A stretch of 64,000 bases of DNA from assembly GCA_964569385.1 (NCBI GenBank), contig CAZMUM010000019.1, forward strand, positions 26,448 through 90,447. The letters are read 5' to 3'. Positions 42,348-54,300 of this stretch are shown here, in pieces. The notes beneath the pieces were generated by a model, which saw only the letters and a program-made list of their open reading frames with translations, was not told where the DNA came from and made no database searches. Source of the stretch: JAADHX01 sp964569385 (GTDB taxonomy: Bacteria; Actinomycetota; Acidimicrobiia; Acidimicrobiales; Poriferisodalaceae). Every line of letters starts with the position of its first letter. The stretch's first letter is position 1. The position numbers and the translations under genes are program-made.

Positions 42348-43505
42348 TCAGCCGACTCGGTCGAGGACATCGCGAAGGTCGGCAACTAGGTCGTCTGCCG
42401 ATTCAAGACCGACCGATAGCCGGATTAGGTCGGGTGGTACTTCGAGGGCTGAGCCAGCCACCGATGCGTGGGTCATGACCCCTGGATGTTCGATTAGTGA
42501 TTCGACTCCGCCGAGCGATTCGGCCAAGGTGAACAGGCGGGTTTCGGCTGCGACTTTCATGGCGACGTCGATTCCGCCTCTGAGCCTGAACGACACCATT
42601 CCGCCGAATCCGCTCATCTGGGTTTTGGCGATTTCGTGGCCGGGGTGACCTGGCAGCCCTGGATACAGCACCTGGGTCACGGCAAGGTGGCCGAGAAGCA
42701 ATTCGACGATACGAGCCGCGTTTTCGTTATGCCGGTCCATTCGCACGCCGAGAGTTTTGACTCCACGCAGGGTGAGGAAGCAGTCGAAGGGGCCAGGAAC
42801 GGCACCTACAGCGTTCTGTAGGTAAGCCAGATCGGCGGCCCAGTCTTCGTCGTTGATAGCGACGAACCCGCCAATGGTGTCGCTGTGGCCGCCTAGATAC
42901 TTGGTCGATGAATGAACCACCGCATCGGCGCCTAGAGCGAGTGGAGTCTGAAGATATGGCGACGCGAACGTGTTGTCGACCACCAATTTGGCGCCGAAGC
43001 TGTGGGTGATCTCGGCAATGGCGGCAATGTCGACAACAGTTAGCAGCGGGTTGGTTGGGGTTTCGATCCAAACAAGTTTGGTGGCTGGATTCCAGTTCTC
43101 GGCCATGGTTTCTGGCCTAGTGAGGTCGACGGCACTGTGGGCTACGCCGTGTCCACCAAAGACGTTGGCGATAAGCCGGTAGGTGCCGCCGTAGGCATCG
43201 TCGCCAAGATAGATGTGGTCGCCTGGGCCAAGCCGACGAAGCAGAGCATCGATGGCGGCCATACCGCTCGCGAACGCAATGCCGTGACGAGCACCCTCGA
43301 GGGCCGCGACACAGACCTGAAGCGCCGTACGGGTTGGGTTTCCGGTTCGTGCATATTCGTAACCGAGATGTTCGCCGACTCGAGGCTGAGCGAATGTAGA
43401 GGTTTGGAAGATAGGCGGGATGACCGCGCCAGTAATGGGCTCTGGGTCCTGGCCTGCATGTAGGGCTCGGGTCTCGAAGCCATCTGTTGGCTGATCGATG
43501 CTCAT
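42348..43505 (-). CDS. metB: Cystathionine gamma-synthase / lyase-type PLP enzyme
   Basis: A 385-residue Cys/Met-metabolism PLP enzyme. Family motifs are PIFQTSTFAQP, YEYARTGNPTRTALQ, FASGMAAIDALLRRLGPGDHI, LVWIETPTNPLL, VVDNTFASPY, and the PLP lysine Lys202 in HSSTKYLGGHSD. It could be cystathionine gamma-synthase (O-succinyl- or O-acetylhomoserine plus cysteine) or cystathionine gamma-lyase; paired with a cystathionine beta-synthase gene, a reverse transsulfuration role (lyase) is at least as likely. The ATG at 43505 begins one base after the CBS stop, so they share a message. The frame further upstream lies inside the CBS gene and is ignored. Confidence 0.87.
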   Translation of the reverse strand: MSIDQPTDGFETRALHAGQDPEPITGAVIPPIFQTSTFAQPRVGEHLGYEYARTGNPTRTALQVCVAALEGARHGIAFASGMAAIDALLRRLGPGDHIYLGDDAYGGTYRLIANVFGGHGVAHSAVDLTRPETMAENWNPATKLVWIETPTNPLLTVVDIAAIAEITHSFGAKLVVDNTFASPYLQTPLALGADAVVHSSTKYLGGHSDTIGGFVAINDEDWAADLAYLQNAVGAVPGPFDCFLTLRGVKTLGVRMDRHNENAARIVELLLGHLAVTQVLYPGLPGHPGHEIAKTQMSGFGGMVSFRLRGGIDVAMKVAAETRLFTLAESLGGVESLIEHPGVMTHASVAGSALEVPPDLIRLSVGLESADDLVADLRDVLDRVG

Positions 43506-43506
43506 C

Positions 43507-44904
43507 TCAGCATGCTCTCTCGTCGTGGGAAGCAGCACTGAGTGGTCCCGGTGATAGGTGGTTGAGAACGTCGGACCGGGTGAGAATGGTGCATGGCCGT
43601 CCGCCGCTAAGGACCAACAGCGCAGGTGCACTGTCGAGGTACTCGACTGCCAACTCGATTGGTTGGCCGGTGCCGATGGTGGGAAGGGCCGCGGTCATGA
43701 ACTGCTCGATGGGGAGGTCGAGAACATCGGTCTTACCAAAGGCGACCTCCATAAGACGCAGTTCGTTGACCGAACCCATGACCTCGGCCGCGGCGAGAGG
43801 CCAATCGTTCTTGGCAACTGGAAGTTGGCTGATGTTGTGTTCGCGCATGAGTTCGACGGCATCGCGCACCGTTTCAGTGGGCCGCACGTACAACAACTTT
43901 GCACCCTCGCCGCGATTGTCCAGTACAGCGCCGACGGTGACTCCGTCGGTTGTGGTCAAGAACCCGAACTCGGCCATCCACGAGTCGTTGAACACCTTTG
44001 ACAGGTACCCGCGCCCAGAGTCTGGCAACAAGACCACCACGAGGTCGTCGGGGCCAAGCTTTTCGCCAAGCTGCAAAGCGGCGGCCATAGCGGTACCGCA
44101 TGATCCGCCGATGAGTAGACCCTCTTCGTGCGATACCTTGCGGGCCATGGCGAAACTGTCAGCATCGCTGATAGCAATTACTTGGTCGACTACATCGGGG
44201 TCATAGGTTGGCGGCCAGAAGTCTTCGCCGACACCCTCGACGAGGTACGGACGGCCAGATCCGCCCGAGTAGACCGACCCTTCAGGGTCGGCTGCGATTA
44301 TCTGGATGTCTGGGTTTTTCGACTTGAGGTATCGACCAACGCCGCCGAGGGTGCCTCCAGTTCCGGCCCCGGCCACGAAGTGGGTGACCTTGCCGTCGGT
44401 TTGGTCCCAGATTTCGGGGCCGGTCGACTGTTCGTGTGACTGTGGATTGACCTGATTGAAGTACTGATTCGGACGGTATGCGCCCGGAATTTCGCGAACC
44501 AGCCGCTCGGCGGTCGAGTAGTACGAATCCGGATCTTCAGGAGCAACCGCAACGGGGCAGACCACAACCTCGGCACCATAGGCCCGCAGTAGATCGACCT
44601 TCTCGGTTGCGACCTTGTCGGTCATCACAAAAACGCATTTGTAACCCCGCTGGGCGGCCACGATAGCGAGCCCGACCCCGGTGTTGCCCGATGTCGGTTC
44701 GACGATTGTGCCGCCCGGTTGAAGCTCGCCGCTGGCCTCGGCCGCGTCGATCATGGCCAGCGCGGGACGATCCTTCGAAGACCCACCAGGGTTCGCGGCC
44801 TCGACCTTGGCGACGATCTGGCACTGGAGATGGCCGGCCACTCTGGGGAGTCGCACCATCGGGGTGTTCCCGATGAGATCAATTATCGAGTCGGCGATGT
44901 CCAC
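43507..44904 (-). CDS. cbs: Cystathionine beta-synthase with C-terminal CBS domain pair
   Basis: A 465-residue enzyme. The catalytic fold-II PLP domain has the lysine Lys44 in GGSSKDRPALAMI, the phosphate/substrate loop PTSGNTGVGLA (70-80), KVTHFVAGAGTGGTLGG and LIGGSCGTAMAAAL. The C-terminal 130 residues contain two CBS motifs (LYVRPTETVRDAVELMREHNIS and an ending with CTILTRSDVLNHL), which in other CBS enzymes bind nucleotides such as S-adenosylmethionine. It condenses serine or O-acetylserine with homocysteine to form cystathionine. It is the first gene of the two-gene unit with the cystathionine-type PLP enzyme. Confidence 0.92.
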   Translation of the reverse strand: MDIADSIIDLIGNTPMVRLPRVAGHLQCQIVAKVEAANPGGSSKDRPALAMIDAAEASGELQPGGTIVEPTSGNTGVGLAIVAAQRGYKCVFVMTDKVATEKVDLLRAYGAEVVVCPVAVAPEDPDSYYSTAERLVREIPGAYRPNQYFNQVNPQSHEQSTGPEIWDQTDGKVTHFVAGAGTGGTLGGVGRYLKSKNPDIQIIAADPEGSVYSGGSGRPYLVEGVGEDFWPPTYDPDVVDQVIAISDADSFAMARKVSHEEGLLIGGSCGTAMAAALQLGEKLGPDDLVVVLLPDSGRGYLSKVFNDSWMAEFGFLTTTDGVTVGAVLDNRGEGAKLLYVRPTETVRDAVELMREHNISQLPVAKNDWPLAAAEVMGSVNELRLMEVAFGKTDVLDLPIEQFMTAALPTIGTGQPIELAVEYLDSAPALLVLSGGRPCTILTRSDVLNHLSPGPLSAASHDERAC

Positions 44905-45308
44905 AGAGGGCTCCGAGGTCTAATTGGGGTTCGTACTGCTCAACGCGTCAGCGCCGGCGGATGTTCCCGGCGCACTTGCGCTCCGATGTCGCTCACCGGC
45001 CGACACCGCCGAACTGTCAACCAAGGGCGACGGCGACGGCGACGATTGAGGAAATAACAACCGCCACAATTATGACGGTCACTGCCGCGAACCAAAGTAG
45101 GAAGTCGTCGTCTTCTTCGTCTGCCATTGGGAGTCTCGCTCTCGATGATCGTCTTGGCCGTGCCGGTGTTGGTTGCCAGCATCAAATCTAGGTTCAAGGG
45201 TAGTGGTTGCGGCGAGGCCTCACCTACTTCTAGAGGCCACCGATGACGGCATCTTGAAGCCGCTGGCTATGGCTGAAGGTTGTGTGAGCGCGGTCGACCT
45301 CAAGTGTT
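44905..45308. other. Intergenic region before the giant surface protein gene
   Basis: About 400 bp between the CBS gene (minus) and the giant gene (plus). It holds the short membrane-protein frame at 45017-45127 (minus). The segment 45128-45308 should carry the promoters of that gene and of the giant gene, but I see no convincing boxes. I see no other feature. Confidence 0.6.
45017..45127 (-). CDS. Small membrane protein, 36 aa
   Basis: An ATG at 45127 opens a 36-residue protein: an acidic head (MADEEDDDFLLW) and one membrane helix (FAAVTVIIVAVVISSIVAVAVALG), ending at TGA 45017-45019. A purine-rich stretch (gagcgaga) lies 6-9 nt upstream. Such tiny acidic-head single-helix proteins are common in actinobacteria and usually uncharacterised. 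No homology can be claimed. It is divergent from the giant gene and 112 bp upstream of the CBS gene on the same strand. Confidence 0.5.
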   Translation of the reverse strand: MADEEDDDFLLWFAAVTVIIVAVVISSIVAVAVALG

Positions 45309-48300
45309 GTGACAAACAATGCCACAGGACGTAGGGGTGACTTGCGTCCGAATCGCCGAAGACCGCGTGCGGATCGCCAAGGAAGCCGTGCTGTAGCCGC
45401 CGTTTTGGTGTTGTTGGCTACCACTGTTGGCGTCGTTGGGCCTGGTCGCGACGTTGACTACGCCTCGGCGCTCTCTGTCGATGCGATGTCGCTCGGTATT
45501 GCAACCCAACAGCTTCAAGAAATCCTGATTGGCGAACAGCCGACCTACGTGCTGACGGCAGCCAATCCAACTCCTGCGGGTACAAGGAACCTGTTCAACG
45601 CAACGTTGAGACTAGTTCTGCCCGCTGGTTCGTCGTTGGTGAGCGCCAGCGAGACCGTGGCTGCGGAAATCGCCGACGAACCGAACCCCGGCGAAACGAC
45701 TGTCATCTTCGACAACGTCGCCGATCTCCCGCTCGGTTCTTCATTCAACGTGTTCGTCACTGTTGATACCAACCCGGACTTCGGTGGGCCAGGCATCGGC
45801 GACGCCACGCTGCCTGTCGGAGCGGCGCTGACCATCAATGCGTCGGTCTATGCCAACGCTGACCCGCTAGTGCTCGTCGATTGGGATCCATCTACGGGGC
45901 TCGTGACCGAGGATCCGACCGGAGTCGACACCGACAACTCATACACGGGCACCGCGGCGACGGTCATAAGCAACGAACTGTTCGCGTTCCGCGTGAACGA
46001 CACGCCGCTAAGGGAACTTCTCCGTGGCGTGCACGACAACGGATCGGGCGGTCGCAGCGGATCGAGTGGCCAGATTGTTACTCGTACGATTGAAAATAAC
46101 CCTGACTACGCCTCGACCGTCACCACTTTCACTGATGTTCTGAGCCCTCATTGGGAGTTTCTCGGCTGCACGACGTATTACCCGAGTTCCAGCGACAACT
46201 CGACGGATGTACCGTTCAACGGTGCCGCGCCGCTTGGCGAAGAGTGGACTGGGTCAGGTCCGGTTGCCGACGGTCCAAGCTCAGGCCCGGGGTGCCAAAC
46301 CCCTCTCTCGGTTGATTCGCCAGATGCTGGTAACGGCGATGGAACTGCCAATACCGTGGTTGTGTGGGATGCGGCCTCGTTGGGCAGTGCGGCCGCCATG
46401 AGCCCTGGCGACACCGTCGATGTCAGCTATCGAGCTGGAATACCGATGCGCCAGAACAGCATTACCTGGACCAACGAGCCTGGCGTTGGCGTCACTCTAA
46501 ATCAGGGACGAAACCTCGACAACAACGCCGGTCCGCCAACGTTCGAAGATGGTTTCAGCGATAACGGACCCGACGATGTAGTTAGCGTCGGCGAATCAAT
46601 AGCGATTGCAACGGTAACGCTGGTCGGTACCTACGCTGGTGTTGCTTCTGGCGGCCTCGACCCATACGTCGAGACCTATTCGACTGAGGTTGAAGACCTC
46701 ATCATCACAAAGGCTGTGTCCGGGCCACTGCTCCATGGGAGCACAGTTACGTCGACACTGACGCTAAGCACCGGCGAGTACCGGAACTTTCAGAACCTTC
46801 AGGTTCGGGATCTGAACCCAGACGGTTTGTGCGCCCAGGGTACGTTTCTCACCGACCTAACAGCTGAGCCTAGCCCCGACTGGCAGGCCGGTTGTGTTGG
46901 CGGAACTGATAGCACCGTGGCCGCTGTGAGCACGCCATACACGAGCGTTCGTGAGTTGGCCGATGGTCGTACCGAGCTGATCTGGAACAGCGCAGACCAC
47001 GTGGCGCTTCAGTCGGTGCCGAGTGATTCCGAAGTTGTGCTGGCCTACGTGTCGACTGTGCGTCCTGCATATCGTGAGGCCCTAGCCGATAGCACACCTG
47101 TTTTGGCCGGGGATGAGGCCACCAATTGGGTCGAGGTAATTGGCCCTGATTTCACCATTGCCGAGACTGATCCGGCGCTCGATACCGAGGCCGATGGCAC
47201 AGACGATGCCGATACGGCTTCGGCTGCCATCGTAAACTCGCTGCCAAGTATCGACAAACGAATCGCCGAACGAAGTGGACCTCTTGGTGATGGCGCGAGC
47301 CTTAACGCCATGTCTTGTGCGACCAGCTACGACTCGATTTCGTGGGTCGACGGCGATGTCGACCCTGGTGTGGTTGGCTATGGCCCGGGCGACTATGTGT
47401 GTTTCGAGGTGAGCGCCGACTTCCCTGGTTCGCTCGACTACGACCAAACACTGGTTACCGACATCCTTCCACCAGGATTCGCCTACGTGACTGGATCGGC
47501 CACGCGGGTTGATTCGTTCGTGTCTCCGGCGCACCCTGATCCGGACACACTTGCTGGAACAGCAGTGACCGAAGCTGCACAAGTGGTGGAGTTTCGGCTG
47601 GGCGCGGCTGGAGTCGTTGGCGACCTTGGCCACCAGTTTCGTTGGGTACTTGCAGCAACCCTGCAAGACCCAGACGATGCCGCGGCCGCAGACATTAGCG
47701 TCAACCTCCAGAAGCTCTGGCACAGCAACACTTCTGGTTCGGTGCTCCAGTACCGCGACGAGGCCAAAGCCGAATGGACCGAGCCCCAACTGAACCTCAC
47801 CAAAGGCGTAGCAACGATTGCTTCGGTTTCCCCCGCCATAACCAAGGCTGTCGACCAGGGGCCAGACGCCGACGGCTCGCACTCTGGTCCGATGGCCCCA
47901 ACACCCGTCCAAGCCGACGCAGTGGTCGAGTTTCGTTTGGATCTCTGGAACGACGGCAACGCTGACGCCGTCGACGTCGAGGTGTGGGACATGCTGCCGG
48001 GGGGTTTCACGTGTTCTGATGTTTCTGGGATCTCGGCGGCTGGTGCATGCACCGGCGACGGCTCCCTGGCGAATCCTTATCGCGTTACCTGGCCGAGCAC
48101 CGGCATCACGGTTAGTGCCGATCTTGGCAGGACGGCCCCGACGGGCGGTAACCCTGGCGACGTGATTTTGCGCTACTCGCTGACTGTATTTGGCGATGTG
48201 TCAGCAGATGAGTCCTTCACCAACACTGCCGGAATCCGCAAATACGAGGCCATCATCAACGGCTTCGATGACGGCGACGTCTTGACCGAAGACGCTCGCC

Positions 48301-51300
48301 GCGTCTACGTACCCGCGAACAACATCGACACCACTGATTCGGCACTCGTGGCCAACACCGGTGGAGCCGATGACCAAGCGCTACTCACAACCGCCGATGT
48401 AGTGGTGGCCAAGGACCAGCAGTCCGGCATCGCTGACGGCGGGAACAGTCGAAATGCCAGCCTTCTAGCTGCAAACGACGAGGTGAGCGTTGGCGAGGTT
48501 GTTCAGTACGAGCTGGTACTGACCATTCCTGAAGGAACCTCGGTCGAGGCGGGCATCTTGGCCGACGTGCTTCCCCCTGAACTCACCTACTACGAAGGTT
48601 CTGCTCTTGTTGACGGTTCGGTCGTGGTCGTAGGTGCCCAGAGCTCGTCGACGCCGGGTGGTGCGTTCACGGCGTGGACAGTTAGTACTCCTTCGGTGGG
48701 CTCGAACGGCACGGTTTCGGTGGTGCAGCCCGTAGGCACCTACTCAAACCCAGCAGGCTCAGGCGACGACGAACTTACCCTCACGTTCTGGGTTGTGGTG
48801 GAGGACCAACCAGCTGTCGTCGACGGTTCTTCGATATCCAACACAACGAGCTTCGGGTGGGACGATGGCCTTGGCGGAGCCCAGACGCCAGAGACCGCAG
48901 ACGCAATCGTGCTCGATGTTGTCGAACCAGCCCCAACCGTTTCGAAATCACACACCGTTCCAGCCGGAAACAATGTTGTACCCGGCGACACGATTACCTG
49001 GAATATCGCCGTCAGCAATGCACCAGCCAACGCCACGGCCTACGACGTGGTGGTTACAGACACCCTTCCACTCGGGGTCACGGTCACCAATTTTGGCGGC
49101 GGGTTGTCCGACAGCGGGTCGCCAGAGACGCTTAGGTGGACATCGGCAGAAGTAGTGGGCCTTAGCGCAATAAGCCCAGGTGGCGTAGTAGATTTGACGG
49201 TCTCAGTAACAGTTGACGACCCTTCTGTGGTATCTGGTGAGCTCAGAAACGATGTGGCCATCCAGGCCGACGGCCTGCCAGACACAGACCCGCTTGGCCC
49301 TGGGCGCAGCTATGCCAACAGTGCCTTCGACAGCGTCGATCTGCCGAATCCGTCCCTGGTGAAAGATATCGAACCGTTCGGCGGAGGTGATCTGGCTTCG
49401 GCCAACGTCGGCGAGGTGATTCAATTTTCGCACACGGTGACAATCCCCGATGGAACCATCGCCTATGACCTCACGATCTTCGACGACCCAAGTTCGAGGC
49501 TCAGCTTCGATTCGTTCGGAAACGGGTTGCTTGGTGGCGACCCGATTATCGGTGCCGAGTGCCGCGAGCGGGCGTCGGGATCTACCAACCCACTGCTAAT
49601 CTCAGAGATCGAGACCTTCCAGGGCGTCGGTGGCGTGCCCTCGCGTTTGGCGTGGTTTGTCGGCGATGTTCAAGCCGTTGGCGGCGATTGCGAGATCGAG
49701 GTGCCGTACACAATGCACGTCGACCTCGACGCAGTGGCCGGCGACGGTGTCGCAAACACGGCGATCATCCGCTGGAACGGCACCGACGAGGTTGCCCCTG
49801 CGGCGCCAGGGTCGCTCCCGGCCACTCACGACGACCCCACCGACCCAGCGTGGGACGAAGCCTCCGCCGAAGAATCCGAATCCTTGGTCGTGATCGAGCC
49901 CCAACTCACTATCGACAAAGATGTGGCCTTCGTGGGCGGATCACCGCTCGCCAACCCACTTTGCGATACCATCCCAGGCAATCTCGCCGACCCAGATGGC
50001 AACCCGACTGATGGCTGCGACAGCGACGTTGAAGCGTTGTTGCGGTACACGATCACCGTTGAGAACACCGGAACGGCTGCGGCAATCGACGTGACGTTTA
50101 CCGATGTTCTCGACATCAATCTGACGCTCCTTGATGCTCCATCGGGTTCGCCGGTTGTGGCCGATGGCCCGGTGACTGGATCGACAGCGTCGGTTATGGC
50201 CTGGACCAACAGCACTCGGACTCTCGATGCATCCATTGCGCTTCTTAACCCCGGAGCGACCGCGACATTTGACTATGACGTTGTGCTTCTCGCCGGAGAC
50301 GCAGTGACGGGCTTGGACGACTACACCAATACCGCGGCTATTGACCTCTACTACGGGCTTCCCAGCCCAGAGCGCAGCCTTAACGCTGACGTGCCCACAT
50401 ATGGCAATGGTGTAGGCGCGTTCAGAGGAGCAGTGGCCGACGATGTCGTGACCGTCGAGGTGCACACACCTGAGCTGACGGTGACCAAACAACCTGCTGC
50501 CGATGAAGACGGGTCCGACGTCCGGCTCGACCAAACCTTTACTTGGGAGCTAACGATCGAGAACAACGACGTAACCGCGCCCGCTTTCGACGTCGACATC
50601 GCCGACACTTTGCCACCAGGTTGGGTGTATGTGCCGCTCAGCACGACTATCACAACGCCATACGGAGCCGCGTCAGCAGTTGGGGCCGAACCCAACTGCA
50701 CTGCTGACTTCGGAGCCTGCGGCGACGGGTCGGCTCTCAATGTAGAGACGCTCACATGGGACAACCTCGTCGACGGCGGCGCCGAACCGTTCGGCGATGC
50801 GATAGACCAGACACACGTCATAACCATCAGCTTTGACGCGGTTCCAAGCTCACAGGTCTTGGCTACTGTTGGAAGCACCGGCGCGACTGTGCATCAGAAT
50901 CTTGTCGCGGTTACAGGTATCGATTCGTCCGGTTCGAGTGGAGACCTCGATGGTCCCTATCTGGCCTCGGACACCGCAGATGTGTTTGTGCGCCGGGCCG
51001 ACTTGCGACTAGCGAAACAGATCGAGGAGCTCGGGCCGTACTACTTCGGTCAAGATGTCACCTACGTCATCACGGTGACCAACGATGGTCCCGACGCCGC
51101 AACCGGGATCACAGTTGACGACTCTCTGCCTGTGGAGGTTGATCTGAACAGTGTCTTGGCTGGTTCCGATGGCACCTACTCGGGTGGAACCTGGACAATC
51201 GGACCCCTGGCGAACGGGGCTTCAGCCACCTTGCGCCTCGACGTCGAAGTCCGAGCCATCGGCACTGTCACCAACGTTGCGTCACTCGACACCGCCGACC

Positions 51301-54300
51301 AGTGGGACCCAGACTCGACACCGGGCGACGCCAGTGTGCCGGGCGGCGACGACGACGTCGATGACGCTTCGCTCCTTGCCCTCGCTGGTCAGGTTGGTGA
51401 TCGAGTCTGGTACGACGTCGACGGCGACGCGATACAGGATCCTGGCGAGCCTGGCATACCTGGGGTTGATGTAACAGTGGCGTTCGACCTTGGCGGCGGT
51501 GCCCAATCAGCAACAGCCACTACCGATGCCAACGGAGACTGGTTTGTTTCTGGAATGCCCGTCGACCATCCGATTACCATTTCGATAGTCGGCGCGACTT
51601 TGCCCGATGGTCTTGTCATCACCGCCGACCCTGATGCAACCAACGATGGTGTCAACGTGATCAGCCTCACTGACGACACTCCCGTGTTGGATCGCGACTT
51701 TGGCTACACCGGCATCAACTCTCTTGGCGACGAAGTGTGGTTCGATGTCGATGGCGACGGAGGTTCTAGCCCGGCTGCAGGCGATGTTGCGCTCGTAGGT
51801 GTCGACATCGTTGTCACCTGGGCCGGATTCGATGATGTGTTCGGCAACGGCGACGACATCGTGCTGCCCATCGTCACCACCGATGGCTCGGGGCTGTGGA
51901 CTGTAACTCGGCTCATGGATGGCGACTATCGAGTCACCGTCCAGACAGGATCGCTTCGCCACGACATCGATGTGGCTACCTACGATGTCGATGGCACCGG
52001 TTCGGCAAATGTGGCCGACGTGATAGGACTCGGAACGTCATCAATTCCGGCGGTCAACGATACCGATATCGATTTCGCGTACACCGCGGTCGTTGGCTCG
52101 ATTGGCGACCTTGTCTGGCTCGACAACGACGGCGACGGCACCTCTAGTGGCGAAGTTGGTCTCGGCGGTCTGACCATGAACCTGGCCTGGCAGAACCCCG
52201 ACGGTCCAGTCGTTGTGTACCAAATGACTACCGGACCAGATGGCACGTATCTGTTCTCGAATCTCCCCACCGGCGACTACGTTGTTGCAGTCGACGACAC
52301 CACCCTTCCTGGCTCAGTTGCTCCCACCGTCGATGGCGACGACCCTGTCGGCGGGGGAGGACCAAACACGTTCCATAGCTCAGACGTGACCTTGACCACG
52401 CCGTCGGCTGTTCGGCTCGACCAGGACTTCGGCTACCAGGGCGGTAACAGCATCGGCGATCGAGTCTGGATCGACATCGATGGCGACAACGACAGCCTGT
52501 TCGATGGTGTCGACATCGGGGTTGGCGGCGTGACCGTGACCGTTGATTGGGCACCTGCTATCGGCGATCCGGAGCAGCGGAGCACCACGACCGACGTCAA
52601 CGGATTCTATTTCTTCAGTGCTCTTCCCGATGGAGACTTCACCATAACTGTCGACCCCATGACACTTCCCTCTGGCCTAACCGCCCAGTTCGATTCCGAT
52701 GGAGTCGCGACACCCAACGTCAGCGCGCTCACGCTGGCCGGGGCGTCGAACCTCGACCAGGATTTCGCCTACGTTGGTGCTGGTTCGTTGGGCGATCTCG
52801 TTTGGTACGACTACAACTCAGACGGTGTGCTCGATGCCGGTGAACCTGGCTTGTCAGGCGTGCAGGTTGACATCACCTGGGCGGGTGTCGACGGTGCGAT
52901 CGATGACGATCCGAGCACGGTCGGTATCGACGAAACACTCGACAACAAGGTCATTTCGATCGTCACCGACGCCAGCGGCAACTACACAGTCTCCAATCTG
53001 GCTTTGGCCTCTGGGCCCGACGCTAACTACCGCGTAGCTGTTAGCCCCGGCACGCTCCCGGCGGGGATGATCCAGACCCACGACGCCGACGATCAGGCTG
53101 GCATCGTGCCCGGAGCGAGCACCAATGATTCCTCCGATGTGCTGCTGGACACGGGCTCACCTAACCGTCTCGATCAGGACTTTGGATACACCGGCGCCGG
53201 TTCGGTCGGCGATCTGGTCTGGTTGGACCTCGACGCCTCAGGTACCGCTTCCCCAGACTTGGCTGCTGGAGCGTTGCCCAACGAACCTGGCATTGCCGGT
53301 GTGGGGTTGTCAGTTGTTTGGACGAACCCCCAGGGCGCCGACCTGGTCAGGGTCGTAACCACCGATGTAGATGGATTGTGGAGCGTTGGGCAACTGCCTC
53401 ACGGAACCGTAACCGTCACCGTTAGCGGCCCGCCGTCGTCGCTCATTCAGACGTTCGGCAAGGACGGTGCGATTCTGGTTACCTCGGTTGCTCTCGACCA
53501 GGTTGCCGCGAGCACTACAGACATCGACTATTCGTTCGCCGGTGACGCGACGTTGGGCGACCGAGTCTGGTTCGATAGCGACGCATCGGCCGAGGCCGAA
53601 CCAGCTGACGGAGTTCTCGTCGGCGACGATCAGCCTCTGTCTGGCGTGGACCTGGGTATCTCTTGGGCCGGTTTCGACGCGGTGGCTGGAGATGACCCGG
53701 GCACTCCAGGTATCGACGAAGGCGCAGACGATCTTGGCTTCGTGGTGACCACCGCAGCCGACGGTACTTGGTCGCTCGCGAACCTAGCTCCTGGCGAATA
53801 CTCAATCGACATCGACGACGCCTCGTTGCCATCGGGAATCTCCAAGTTCACATGGGACAACGACGGCGCAGTGAGTCCCGATGGGCAGATGACCGCGACG
53901 CTCGCCGCCGCCCAGAACCTCAGCTCAATGGACGTGTCCATCACTGGTGCCGGCTCGATCGGCGATGTGGTCTGGCTCGATCTAGACCGTGACGGGGTTC
54001 AGGGCTCTGGCCCGGACAGCGACGACGAGGTCGGCCTCGCTGGCGTCGATATCGAGATCACGTTCGGCGGACCAACGGGACCAATCGCCGTGACAACAAC
54101 GACAGACACCGACGGATTGTGGTCGGTAGAGAATCTGCCGTTCGATGTTGCGATAACCGTCACGGTCGACGATACGGATCTTCCAACCAACATTGCGCCC
54201 GCCCATGACCTCGACGACCTAGCGGGTGGTGGACCAGTCGCGACTGCACACTCGGCTGTGGTTACCCTGAGCTCTGTTGCTCCGAATCGAGACGACGTCG

